DNA from: Chrysomallon squamiferum
Taxonomy: Eukaryota > Mollusca > Gastropoda > Neomphalida > Peltospiridae
NCBI GenBank assembly: GCA_012295275.1
Contig: CM022674.1
Location: forward strand, 7,348,936 to 7,386,435
Direction of reading: 5' to 3'
Length of the DNA: 37,500 nucleotides
Shown here: piece after piece, positions 21,353 to 32,289 of the stretch
Position numbering within the stretch: position 1 is the first letter of the stretch
How the letters are laid out: the number at the start of each line of letters is the position of its first letter
Program-made: the position numbers and the translations under genes
The notes under the pieces: generated by a model
The model's input: the letters and a program-made list of their open reading frames with translations, nothing else
The model's database searches: none
Told to the model about the DNA's origin: nothing

Positions 21353-21693
21353 TTAACCCTTTCAGAACTGACAAAATATTTCTATGGTATGCAGAAACTT
21401 TTCATTATAATGTTTAAAAATTAATTTTGCCATATTTAGCAATAGAATGATTTGTAAGTTCATGTACACTCTGTAAATGGAAGTTACCTGCAATCTGATT
21501 GGCCAGCTGATGAACACCCAACCAATGGCAGCTGCCTTTAATTTGACTGGCTTATTCTGATTTGCCAGTCAACAGTACAGACTACTTTATCCAGTGTTCA
21601 AGCAGAAACTTTCACAAAAACTGTTTTACTCATGCAGTGATTTAGGCTAGATTTACAACTCTGATATTGGTGTCACAGAACTAAAAGGGTTAA
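21353..21693. mobile_element. piggyBac-type MITE with TTAA target-site duplication
   Basis: Direct TTAA at 21353-21356 and 21690-21693 flank a 333-bp element whose ends are inverted: CCCTTTCAGAACTGACA at the left and, on the complementary strand at the right, CCCTTTTAGTTCTGTGACA. TTAA target duplications and ends starting CCCT are typical of the piggyBac superfamily. No transposase is present, so it is nonautonomous. It lies in or just below the TRIM 3'UTR. Confidence 0.7.
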
Positions 21694-21997
21694 AATAGAA
21701 AGTCCAAACTTGGACAATGAAAGATCAGCTAGTTTACAAAGTAATGTTTGATTGTAGTTAAAAAGATTCTAGTTTAAAATTTTAAAATGATTTCTAACTC
21801 CTCATCATCCAGTAAGCAGACAGACTGTTTTCTCAATCTGAAATAAAAATAAGAATTTATCATCATCATTTTTACCATCATTTTTATCATTATCATCATC
21901 ATTTTTTTTCTTATCACTATCATCATCATCATACTTGTCATTATAGTTATTGTTATCACAGGTATTATATTGTTAATAACTTGCATTAACAACTTCA

Positions 21998-22003
21998 TTT
22001 AAT
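21998..22003 (-). other. Candidate poly(A) signal of the TRIM gene
   Basis: The minus strand reads ATTAAA about 120 nt downstream of the TRIM stop. It is the commonest variant hexamer and the first found downstream of the stop; I found no canonical AATAAA on this strand in the next roughly 1.8 kb. Alternative distal sites cannot be excluded. Confidence 0.3.
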
Positions 22004-22119
22004 AACTAGTAACTTCAGTAACATTAATAACAGATTAACAAAATTATGCTGATAAACAACTCTAGTAACTTGCTTAAACTAACAGCTAGTACTATACATT
22101 TTTATAAACTTAACTCACT

Positions 22120-24150
22120 CTACTTGTAGCGGAATTTCTTGATGCAGTCGTTTCCGAGATCAACAACGACAACGTGGAAGTCGGAGGTTGTCGCAAGTCC
22201 ACTGGGACGTTTCAGCTTGCTGTCAAAGCTATCAATACAGAACAAAAGTTTTCCACTGGAATTCAGAACCTGCACTAAACCTTTTCCTTTCTCCATTTTT
22301 GTCGCAAGAATATGGCCACCAGCATCCACAATAATCCCTCCATACTGACCTTTCCCCGTGTCAGGAAGGCGGCGAGAGAACTTCCCGTCCTTACTGAATA
22401 TCTGGATTCTGTGATCGGTGACTAGAATTTCATCACACTTGCCCACCGATATGGCTGAAATCAGCTTGAACTGTCCATCCTTCTCTCCCTTGCTTCCGAA
22501 AGTGGTGATGAGAATTCCTGAAGGGTCGAAAATGAACACTTTTCCAGCGCTGCTGTCAGCGATGATGATGTCCCCGCGACTGTTCACGGCAATGTCTATA
22601 GGCTCGACGAACTCTTGAGTGGTGAATTTTTTGACTAGATCTCCTTCCGTTGTCATGATGGAGACGAACTTCGTTCTCCAGTTGATGACTGCCAGGTTGC
22701 CTTCTGGGGTGACCGACAACCCTGTTGCACTCTGACTCTCCAGCCCTGCTGGGCCGATGTGTCGTATAACATCGCCGTTGGCGCTGAGGACAACAATCCT
22801 GCTGTTGCCGGTGTCGAGGATGTAGATGTTGCCTCCAGCATCGACTGATACCCGTACAGGCTGAACCAGATTCATCTGTCCAGTTCCACGAGATCCGAAT
22901 CTCCAAACTGAGTTTATGTGATCAGTAACAGGAACCCTGAACGGGCTTCCTTTGATTGGGCGACAGAAGATACTGATACACAACTTCATGTCGCCAGACT
23001 TAGGAGGAACAAACAGTATATCATACGTTCCGTCATCGTTGTCCTTGACCTTCGTCTCAACGAGGTCACCGGTGTCGGTGCGCAATTCGCAAGTCACCGG
23101 GTCAGATCCACTGGAACGTGGGTTGCCATGGTAATCAACTGTAGACACTTTGACGCCAGATCGAAGGTGGGTCGTGGCCTCATTGATCTTGGCTGTGGAC
23201 AGAGCAGGAAACGTGGTGCTCACTTTGATCTGCCCGTACTTCGCGACAGCTCGAGCAATTTCCTTCAGTGCGTCATTGTGCTTGTACTCGTACTTGATGA
23301 AGGAGTTCTCTCTCGGCTCAGCGAGGGTGCTGGTCGTGTCCAGCTTCTCGTTGAGGTCTCCGATTTTCTTTGTGATGTTCCTCACCTCCACCTGGTACTG
23401 CAGCCCGTCGCACTCGTGCTGCACACGCTCCTTCTCCGCCTGGATCAGGTCCAGCTGCTCCTTCAGGATCGTCTTCTTCTCCTCCCGAATCTTCCTCACC
23501 CACTGCAGGCACTCGTGCCTGCGCTTGTCAATCACCATGACGACGTCCTGGAACGACCGGTTTATCTGATCGAGCGTCCTGTCCACAGAGTGTTCGAGCC
23601 TGTGCAGCTCCTCCGAGACGTTCTCGTAGGCGTTGTTCAAGTTCTTGATGCACAGGTGCGCCTTGTAGAGGAGGATCTCTGACATGCGTTTGATGGCGAT
23701 GGCGAAGGGGATGACAGTGTGCTCGCTGGCACCTCGGTCATTGTGGTCCCCCTCGGTGCACAGCACACAGAAGACGATATCACAGGTCTCGCAGAACAGA
23801 AGTTCCTGGTTGGAATGAACGGAACACTTGGGGATGATGTCGCGCCTCTGGCTGGCCATTAAGTCAAGAAGCTGGTTGACGAGGAAACTGGCGGGGAAAG
23901 CCATGACTCCGCCCTGTGGTAAAGTGATGACTTCGCGGCATATCGGGCAGCGAAAGGAGCCAGTGTCCAGCGTCTGTGCGGCTATGATTCTCTCCAGACA
24001 GCCGCGGCAGACGGTGTGGGAACAAGGGAGGAGTTTTGGGTGGTGCTCAAGGCCATCATACATACACAGGCAGGTCCCGCAGGTGAGGAAGCTGTCGTTG
24101 AAGTCTTCGTAGTTGAGTGAGACAGTCTCCACAAGCGTTGATGGCATCAT
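22120..24150 (-). CDS. TRIM2/TRIM3-like E3 ubiquitin ligase (RING, B-box2, coiled coil, filamin, NHL)
   Basis: One uninterrupted 676-residue ORF. Domains in order: C3HC4 RING (Cys24, Cys27, Cys43, His45, Cys48, Cys51, Cys68, Cys71); B-box2 (Cys109, His112, Cys120, Cys123, Cys128, Cys131, His136, His144); coiled coil about 150-275; filamin/ABP280 repeat about 308-408, ending in the hallmark GSPFRVPV; NHL repeats 413-676. This order is that of TRIM class VII (TRIM2, TRIM3, TRIM71). By family it should transfer ubiquitin from an E2, with the NHL propeller binding substrate or RNA. TRIM2 and TRIM3 are about 744 residues, so this is slightly short. The ORF is open further upstream, but a strong acceptor (TTCATCTTTCCAG) at 24153 excludes that part, making the adjacent ATGATG the start. 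Third codon positions are visibly GC-richer than the AT-rich surroundings. Orthology within the class is unresolved; lineage-specific TRIM2-like paralogs are possible. Confidence 0.9.
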   Translation of the reverse strand: MMPSTLVETVSLNYEDFNDSFLTCGTCLCMYDGLEHHPKLLPCSHTVCRGCLERIIAAQTLDTGSFRCPICREVITLPQGGVMAFPASFLVNQLLDLMASQRRDIIPKCSVHSNQELLFCETCDIVFCVLCTEGDHNDRGASEHTVIPFAIAIKRMSEILLYKAHLCIKNLNNAYENVSEELHRLEHSVDRTLDQINRSFQDVVMVIDKRRHECLQWVRKIREEKKTILKEQLDLIQAEKERVQHECDGLQYQVEVRNITKKIGDLNEKLDTTSTLAEPRENSFIKYEYKHNDALKEIARAVAKYGQIKVSTTFPALSTAKINEATTHLRSGVKVSTVDYHGNPRSSGSDPVTCELRTDTGDLVETKVKDNDDGTYDILFVPPKSGDMKLCISIFCRPIKGSPFRVPVTDHINSVWRFGSRGTGQMNLVQPVRVSVDAGGNIYILDTGNSRIVVLSANGDVIRHIGPAGLESQSATGLSVTPEGNLAVINWRTKFVSIMTTEGDLVKKFTTQEFVEPIDIAVNSRGDIIIADSSAGKVFIFDPSGILITTFGSKGEKDGQFKLISAISVGKCDEILVTDHRIQIFSKDGKFSRRLPDTGKGQYGGIIVDAGGHILATKMEKGKGLVQVLNSSGKLLFCIDSFDSKLKRPSGLATTSDFHVVVVDLGNDCIKKFRYK

Positions 24151-24180
24151 AACTGGAAAGATGAAGAAGGAAAGAAACTT
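24151..24180 (-). other. Splice acceptor before the TRIM start codon
   Basis: The minus strand reads a long pyrimidine tract ending TTCATCTTTCCAG, then TT and ATGATG. The exon starts at 24152, two bases before the first ATG. It shows that the 5'UTR lies in at least one upstream exon although the whole coding region is in one exon. Confidence 0.75.
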
Positions 24181-24740
24181 TGAACAGATGTTTGACACGG
24201 TGCTGATGTTGCTGATGACATCACAGGTGTGAAACAGAAAAACACAGATTTTATAACAGTGGTTTAATTAACTAGCACTGATGCTTTAACACAAGAACAT
24301 TTTCTTAAATAAAATAACAATTAAAAATATTAATCAGCAGATGCCACAGATGTGATTTAATATTTAATACATTTTAATAACAACAATCAGGTAAATGCAC
24401 TGCTATTTTTGTTACCAAAATACCTAAAACATATTTCTTTACAACTGATCCTACCTAATACAACACAGAGAACAAAAAAACATATATATAATCTATATAT
24501 AAAATACAAAAAATATATATAATAAAAATTAAAAAAAAGACGCCAAAATATAAAAATTTATTAATTAGTAATAATCACCTCATTACTTAGCAGAATTTTT
24601 TTATAAATAAATGAATAAATAGATTAATAAATAAAAATAAATAATATCATTATCATCAACAATAAAGAAATCAGATTCTAAAAACTTTATAATAGAAAAT
24701 TATAACGTTTAACAACAGCGATGTGTACTATCATACTTAC

Positions 24741-24772
24741 CTCCATGTAATACAGCTGATAGCTCACAACAC
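24741..24772 (-). other. Candidate 32-nt noncoding exon of the TRIM gene
   Basis: Bounded by a possible acceptor (TATGTCTTAG) and a near-perfect donor (ATGGAG|GTAAGTATG) about 590 nt upstream of the coding exon. It holds an ATG; after splicing it would read ATG GAG TTA TGA, a three-codon upstream ORF whose stop overlaps the main ATG. The donor is strong, the acceptor only moderate. Confidence 0.35.
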
Positions 24773-25949
24773 CTAAGACATACAACTAATCAGTAATCAA
24801 AAATAAACTTACACTGTTATGTATCACTGTCAAAAAATTAGAACACTTGTTATCATTTTGGCAATGTGACTATGGATGAGTGCATTGGGGAGGGGGATAG
24901 AAGTCAAAAATAGACAAAGAATTTCTCTGCTGTTAAGCAGAAAATCAAAAATAGAACAGTTCCAGATGTTCGTATGATGTCACAGACTCACATTTGTATG
25001 CACTACTTAGCTTTGAACCTGTTTTTTTGCCAAACTATCCCCCCACACATACATACATACATTCACACATTCATCTGTGTTTTGCAAAAGGAAATACTCT
25101 TGGAAAAAGAACAACTTTACTTTTTAACAAAAAAAGTTAAAATAAATAAATAAGTCATATAAACCCCCCAAAAATAAATAACCCCAAACAGATCCTCCCC
25201 CACAAAAAAACAATAACAACAAGAAACTAAATTGTGAATAATAATAATAATAATAATAATAATACAACAAAGATAACACAAAGATATAAAATGAATAACC
25301 CAAATATCTCAAAATATAAAGAAGTTTGGAATGGAAGATAATAATTATTATTAATCATACTATATTTGGAAAAAAAACGGAAAAAAACAACAAAGAAGAG
25401 ATAAATAACAAAGCAATAAATGAAGCAGAATAAAACAAGCCAAACATATTAACAATATTCACACTTCAATCTCAATAATATCTAAAAAAAAAAAAATCTT
25501 TCTTCTATTCAGTCTTATCTTTTTTCTCCTCTCTATTTAATATATTGATTTCAAGCAACACTGAATCACATTAGTGCTATCTATTGCAAATACTGGATGA
25601 AAAAAAAAAAAAAAAACCCTGACGGAAATACATGGACTATATTTGGAAAGTGTAAGAGGCATAAAGAAAAATTATTGAAAATCTTTGAGATCCCCAATAG
25701 CTCCCGTCTGTCGATTAATTACTTTATCAAACGCTGGGGACGAGGAAACAGTTTCTGAACTGAACTGCAGAATGTTTTGTTCTTGAGATAAGATTTGCCA
25801 GGAACAGAAGTAGGAGCAAGGTGACCAGTTTGATGTGGTGTGACATAAAAAAAACAATTGGCATCAAATTATGAAGTTGGGTTCAGGTATTAAAGGTTGT
25901 GAAAGGGTGGGTAGGGGTAGTGAAGGTATAGAAAGGGTAGGGTTAAAAA

Positions 25950-25951
<2 letters not shown>

Positions 25952-26033
<82 letters not shown>
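25952..26033. repeat. (GA)n microsatellite
   Basis: About 40 uninterrupted AG units embedded in a purine-rich plus strand. Confidence 0.95.
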
Positions 26034-26038
<5 letters not shown>

Positions 26039-27293
26039 TGAGAAATTGAAAGGGTTATTAAAACTGTCAGAAGATAGAGATATTGTAAGGATAAAGGTGT
26101 TTAAAAACAAGAAGGGGAGCATAGGAGAGAGAGAAATGGACTGGAAAAAATGAGGGATGAAGGAAAGGAAGAAAGAAGGAATGAAAGGGTAAAATCAACA
26201 AAAATGAAAATAAAAATAATATTAAGAAATTCAAATTCTGGTGACAGAGAATGGAAAGAAAGATATTTGAGGTGCAGGAAGAAAGAAGAAATGAATAACA
26301 AATATAAACTGATGCTAAATGAAAGAACGAAATCTACATCATTAAACAGAGACCTGCAAAATTTGTAATTTGAAATGTTGCTAAGAAAATAAACAAATTC
26401 TATTTTAAACTGTGCTTTGTTTCCCAGAGTCATTAAAGTCACGATAAATCTCCAACTCAATTTAATTAATCTGAGAGTAAAATAAACACTCGTACTAAAC
26501 GGCGTGACATACGAGTTATTTTTACACCAACTGCTAGAAGGTTATCTCACTGTACTGAACACAGACACAAATGTCTAACAAGTGTTCTTACTTTCTTGTA
26601 TCCAGCCACATGCACACACAGGAAACCAAACAGCAAGAAGTGAAAGCACAGTGACACAAAGCAGACAGAAAATGTGGCCAGATAAAGCCAGGTTATTTAT
26701 AACAATACTCATTGTTACACATGATTACTGCCACATTAAGTGACCTTAAAACCAGCATTGACCAATTCAAGAAGTGAGAGTAGTACATGTGCCTGTGTGA
26801 TATCAAATTTAACATGTGCATACACTCTGTATATCTATATTATGTAATGTAATATTAAACTTGGTAACATAAAAACAGACTTGACAGATACAAGGTGTAT
26901 AGTATATGCAATTGCATGATATCAAGTTTAACATATAAAATAATAGTATCTTGTTAATGTTAACAGATATAACACTTGTAATCTCTCTTCTCATTTCATT
27001 GAATACTTTCTTTCTTAGACAATTTAAACAAATATTTTCTTAAATAAACTGGATATTTAAACACAAATATTGTTTTGAATTTGTTAGATAATTCACCCCA
27101 GATGTATTTAGTTGGATGTTATATTTATGATGTTAGACAGTTTTCAGAATTACAGCATCATTTAAAACTGTTTAAAATTTTATTGGATAATAACTACATT
27201 AACTGTTTGTCTGGCAGCCTATTAAAAACATATACATTTTTATCTACTTTTCATAATTATGTTTCAGTGAATGGCAATTAGTATTGTACCTTC

Positions 27294-27297
<4 letters not shown>

Positions 27298-27327
<30 letters not shown>
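27298..27327. repeat. (GA)n microsatellite, short
   Basis: About 14 AG units, followed by A-rich AACAAAT repeats. Confidence 0.9.
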
Positions 27328-27329
<2 letters not shown>

Positions 27330-27823
27330 AAAAAAGAAGGCAAGAGAATGAACTCAAAGTAAAACAAAAACAAACAAATAACAATAATAATAGAAAACAA
27401 ACAAATAACAATAATAACAAAACAACAGCAATAAAATTAATTATATACAATTTTCACTGATCTAATTTACAATGCTGTACAATTTTTGTAGTTTACTGGA
27501 AGTAGGTTTTTCTGTCACACGGGATAATATTAACAAACATAAATATTCATGTTGGTTTAAAAGAAGAAAGGAAATCAATAATCTTCAGAGAAAAAAGGAA
27601 CAAGAACTGGCTGATTAATGACATCCCTGCACAACCACTGATCAATAATCATCGGTTAATTCACTAATCAAAATATGCATCAATTAGTTCAGTGACCCAT
27701 CTCAACACACTGACCCAAGTAACTGTGAATCTCCAATTTTAGATTACGCCTTTAATGAATTTGACCTTTGTAGATATCTGATTTAAATTCTGGATTATAT
27801 CTAGTCATTGATTCTTAGTCACA

Positions 27824-28060
27824 GCAAACTCTAGATTACTTTTACACTTACATTGTTGGTACAATAAACTCTAGATAACTTTTACACTTATACTGTTGGG
27901 TACAATAAACTCTAGATAACTTTTACACTTATACTGTTGGGTACAATGAACTCTAGATAACTTTTACACTTATACTGTTGGTTACAATAAACTCTAGATA
28001 ACTTTTACACTTATACTGTTGGTTACAATAAACTCTAGACTATTTCTACACATTAATTTC
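27824..28060. repeat. 41-bp tandem repeat, about 5.5 copies
   Basis: AACTCTAGAT starts at 27827, 27867, 27908, 27949, 27990 and 28031 (the last as AACTCTAGAC), a 40-41 bp period. The unit includes AACTTTTACACTTATACTGT. End copies are diverged and middle copies nearly identical. Confidence 0.95.
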
Positions 28061-28082
28061 TGTTTACAATAAAATGTGCAAA

Positions 28083-28310
28083 TTTGACCTTGTGACCTTG
28101 ATACATTTTGACCTTAATATTACTGACCTTCATAAATGTGATCTCACAATGCTAACTGTAACCTTGGTAAACATAAAGCTCACATTGATATCCTTGACTT
28201 TTGTAAATGCTAATCCTGTTTTTGTTACCTTGGTAACTGCATACCTCTAATTAGTGTCACCTTGGTAAATATGCACCTCAAATTAACAAAAACGACCATG
28301 GTAATTATGG
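28083..28310. repeat. TGACCTT / ACCTTGGTAAA word domain
   Basis: Four TGACCT hexamers lie in 45 bp (28085, 28093, 28109, 28124), followed by related ACCTTGGTAAAYAT words to about 28300. It is probably a decayed tandem repeat; the hexamers are also nuclear-receptor half-sites on the minus strand. Confidence 0.6.
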
Positions 28311-29127
28311 ATTTTACATTTTTATTGCACTAAATGAACAGAAATAAAACAATTCCCAAATGAAAAACAGACAGAAACCGTTACTCAAATCAGTTGACTG
28401 ATGTGAAACATATTTTATGTGTTTTTTTATGCTCAGATTAAAACATGGCTGACAGAAAAAGATAAACAAACTTTAGCATGGTGAATTTGTCATGTAACAA
28501 ATAAACTAAACATGCTACAACTTGATCTAAACCAAATTGAGAAAACAGCAGTATCTGTCATTATGAACAAGCCATAACAATTAAATTAAAGTAAGTTAAC
28601 GTAAATGTTTTTTTTTTTTTTATAAAAAGAATAATAAAATAAAAAATAAAAAAAACAACAAAAAAAAAAGCTAATAAATAAAAAGAAAGAACAACCTAAA
28701 AATAAAAATTAAAAACAAAAAACATCAGGAGATATTTCTCTTTGCAGCTTAGAAGATAAATAATCAATACAGAAAATGTGATATGTTACCATGAGGGGTT
28801 AAATACTTGATATATTTAATTTTGAAACTGATGTTTTAAACAAATAACTTTTTCTCGAAAGTTGACATGATGACTGAAAGAAAATTCTTGAAAAAAAAAG
28901 AAAGAAAAAAAACTAAATGTTATAGATTAAAAATATAATTGTGAAATACTGAAACGAATTATCTCAACAAACACACCCACACACATGCACTTGAATACAA
29001 AACCCTTCTAAAACACATATTTCATAAATTAACAAATTAACAACTACTACTCACATTTATCCAATTCCAGCTTAAGAATGAAAAATAATTTTCTATCTTC
29101 TGATTTCAAGACAAAAGCAAAACTTAC

Positions 29128-29185
29128 CTTTACTTTACACACACTTCAAAACCAGCCCACCAACACAGGTGTATATGTTAACCAG

Positions 29186-29216
<31 letters not shown>

Positions 29217-29493
29217 CCAATCTGATAAAATGAGAATTTATCTCGTTTGTCCACAAACTGACCAGTACTTACAAAGTCTGGGTGGAGAATTGGTAATAAA
29301 TTTCTGGCCTGTCCACCGCACCTAAACTGACCGACCACCTAAGTGACCAGCACCCTCGTAAAGTACCTGCCTATCACAGCCACTCGGATACACAGCAAAC
29401 TGGCAACTGAAGTCACACTGCAGTAATTATCTGAGTACAGGCTTACTTATTGATTCACCACGTCCCTCGCTCACAAACACTGGCTTTTATATA
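29128..29493 (-). promoter_or_regulatory. Candidate TATA promoter with noncoding exon
   Basis: The minus strand carries TATATAAAAG (29493-29484), then about 330 nt of non-AT-biased sequence ending at a strong donor AAAG|GTAAGT (exon end 29128). The exon would contain a run of about 24 T. The orientation fits a distal promoter of the TRIM gene, 5 kb from its acceptor. A GA/CA-rich tract lies 75 bp upstream. No clear initiator motif was found. Confidence 0.3.
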
Positions 29494-29568
29494 TCAGCCA
29501 GTGAGCCAGCCCCCTGTGAGTAAGTGACCCAGTAAGTGAGCCAGCAGTATGCCAACCAGCCAACCCCT

Positions 29569-29807
<239 letters not shown>

Positions 29808-29809
29808 CT

Positions 29810-31150
29810 TTGTGTTCAAGTGTGTGTGTGTGTGCCAAGATGCAGCAGTATTACCAGCTGGTCACTGGGATTGCTTTTTTGAAAGCTAAGTAAAATGACA
29901 TTTCACCTGCAATGTTTGAAAACTTCCTAATGAAATTTGGCCAATGAATGGGACTTTTCTTTTGAAAAGTAGCAGAATAAATACTGTGTGTTGACATTTG
30001 TTAGTGCAACTTAACAGGGGAAATAAAACTTAACCTTTAAAAAAAAAAAAAAAAAAACCTTTTAAAAATTAAATAAATGAATAAAAATGAAAGTTGAAAT
30101 AAGTGGGAATTTAAATTTTTTTTTTTATTAATAATTAATATTAAAAAATTAAGTTTCATGCAATAATTTTTTGTTAGAAGCATAGTAAGAAATAATTAGT
30201 ATAAACATTTACTGCTTTCTATTTTGTGTGTTATTATTTTCTAATCTTATTTATTTATTTATTTTTTTTTTATTAAATTATTTTGAACACAGAAGTAGTT
30301 ATTTTCTGTCAGACATTTTTGTGGATATCTTTGTGACTATTTCCATCACACAAAGTTTTTGTTCTGACAAGTTGTAGGAGTGTCTAAAAGAAATTTCTTC
30401 AAGCATGCCTGTTGTGGATCAAATTGCTTTGCGATAATGTTGGTATCCTAATGTCTGAAAACTTCATGGTATTTTTTGATGACACAAACATCAGATTACT
30501 GTGAGTGTGGATAGTCTGCTATGTTTCTATTAGAAAACTGTTCATGCATGGTTGTCGTGGTCTCTGATTTCTGTCTAGATTGGGATCTAACGTCAGATAC
30601 ACGAATATTTACACATCTTTGTCATGCAATGTGTGTTCATTGTTTCACATTAATGAACACCGATGTCAGATTTCCCCATGGACAGAACATTAATTATATA
30701 ATCACTGGAGTGCGACTGAACAATTATTGTAATTGCAACCAGTTGTGAGGTAAATGGTATATCTCACACATGCATATAAATTAATGTATGTCACATGACT
30801 AATTTAACTATAATACATTTGCGACTGTACAGTAAATGATGCATTATGTAAATATACATGTGTGTGTGTGTGTGGAAATAAGGAAATAAAAGTAAAATGT
30901 AATATCAATCAATTTAATTAAATGGTTCTGTAATATCACATACACTCTTTTAAATTGGTGACAATAACCCAGTGAAACACAAGCTACAAATGAAAAGTTT
31001 ATTTTTATTTCTGTAAAGCAAGGTAGAGTAAATAAATATGGTAGACTGACTTTTGTTAATGTGTGTAGTGGAAGTGTGGTAGAAAATGAGAATGTTTTTT
31101 AGTTGTGTAGCAACTGGGTTGTCATGTAAATAAATGTTAAATACTTTACA
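29810..31150. other. AT-rich noncoding DNA
   Basis: No coding gene found. A 75-codon ORF at 30521-30748 has no recognisable domain. Poly-A and poly-T tracts lie at about 30039 and 30117. Confidence 0.45.
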
Positions 31151-31156
31151 TTATTA

Positions 31157-31680
31157 AACTAGATGCAGTTGTATAACCAGAGTATCACATATGTGGTATA
31201 TTTAAGTGTAAACCAAATGTAGAAGCACAGTGAGCAACACATCATGTACATGTTAATAATGTAAAACATACATTATGTCATTAATTTAAATAAATGTTAC
31301 ACAATGAATTTAAATATAAATTAAATACAGCTGTATACAGTATCCAGAGTATCACACATGTATGTTAATTTTTACATAATACATTACATCATTACTTTAA
31401 ATATATGTTAGTTAATAAACTTAAATGTAAATTAGATACTGTTACACAGTAATCAGTATATCACAATGTATGTAAGTTACTGTAAACATTACACAATTTA
31501 AATATATATGACATAATACATATAAATTAGATACATACATACAGATAATGCTGAGCTGTATGTCATATGTATGTTAATAAGGTAAAAAGATACATCATAT
31601 AATTATTTCCAAATGTAAACTAGATACAGATATGTAATAATCAGTGCGTCTCATTAGTGTTAACAAAGAAATACATTAAT
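31157..31680. repeat. Diverged tandem repeat of about 50-110 bp
   Basis: Units starting TAAAYTAGATRCAG and followed by a CAGAGTATCACAYATGT-like core recur near 31157, 31209, 31318, 31428, 31527 and 31617, joined by TTAATAAT/TACATTA-rich linkers. Copies are well diverged. Confidence 0.6.
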
Positions 31681-32289
31681 TTGTCCACTTGGTGAAAATA
31701 AAGGATGTGCAGAAATCTATAGTGAATGAAGGAATTAAATTGCAGTCATTAAATCTTTTATAATTTGACATGTAATTATTTGATGTATGTGTTGGTAATC
31801 TTAACAGACTGATAAAACTGAGTTTAACTGCATGAAGTAATGAGTTATCTGAAGCAGGATTTTGTGAGGTTAAAAAAATTAGTGTTTTATTAGCGATAAT
31901 AATAGATTAAATTAAACACAAAATAATTTTATTAGTGTTGTTATTTATGGCAGGGTTGGTTTGATGCTCATAACAGGTGAAATAAAATGGAAAATTACAG
32001 ATACAAAATGCATTTAAAAAAATTAAATTATACAATAAAATACAGTATTATATAATGTTGTGTAACAGAATACAATACAATGAAACTGAATACAGTATAA
32101 AAAATACAATAAAACAAAATAAAAATAGTAAAATAAAATAAAAATACTTTTTTTTAATATATTTGCTTAATATCAGTATGCAGTTATTTATTTTTGAAAT
32201 TATTATTTTTACCTTTTTTACCTGTACTTCCATTACATGCTAGGTGCTAACGATTATTTTATTACTTTTAAATCTGCATCAGAAGTCAG

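Larger units (their letters stand above)
24773..27820. other. Noncoding DNA between the TRIM coding exon and a 41-bp repeat
   Basis: No coding gene found. It is AT-rich with A-runs, an AAT array (25238-25263) and two GA microsatellites listed separately. If the TRIM 5'UTR exons lie upstream, this is intron. Confidence 0.45.

Noticed and set aside
22918-23682. 254-codon plus-strand ORF
   Set aside because: Exactly antisense to the filamin and coiled-coil parts of the TRIM exon; leucine/valine-rich with no domain, a shadow of GC-rich codons.
24151-24198. 16-residue N-terminal extension of the TRIM ORF (MSNICSKFLSFFIFPV)
   Set aside because: It could pass for a signal peptide, but it is the translation of the pyrimidine tract of a strong splice acceptor.
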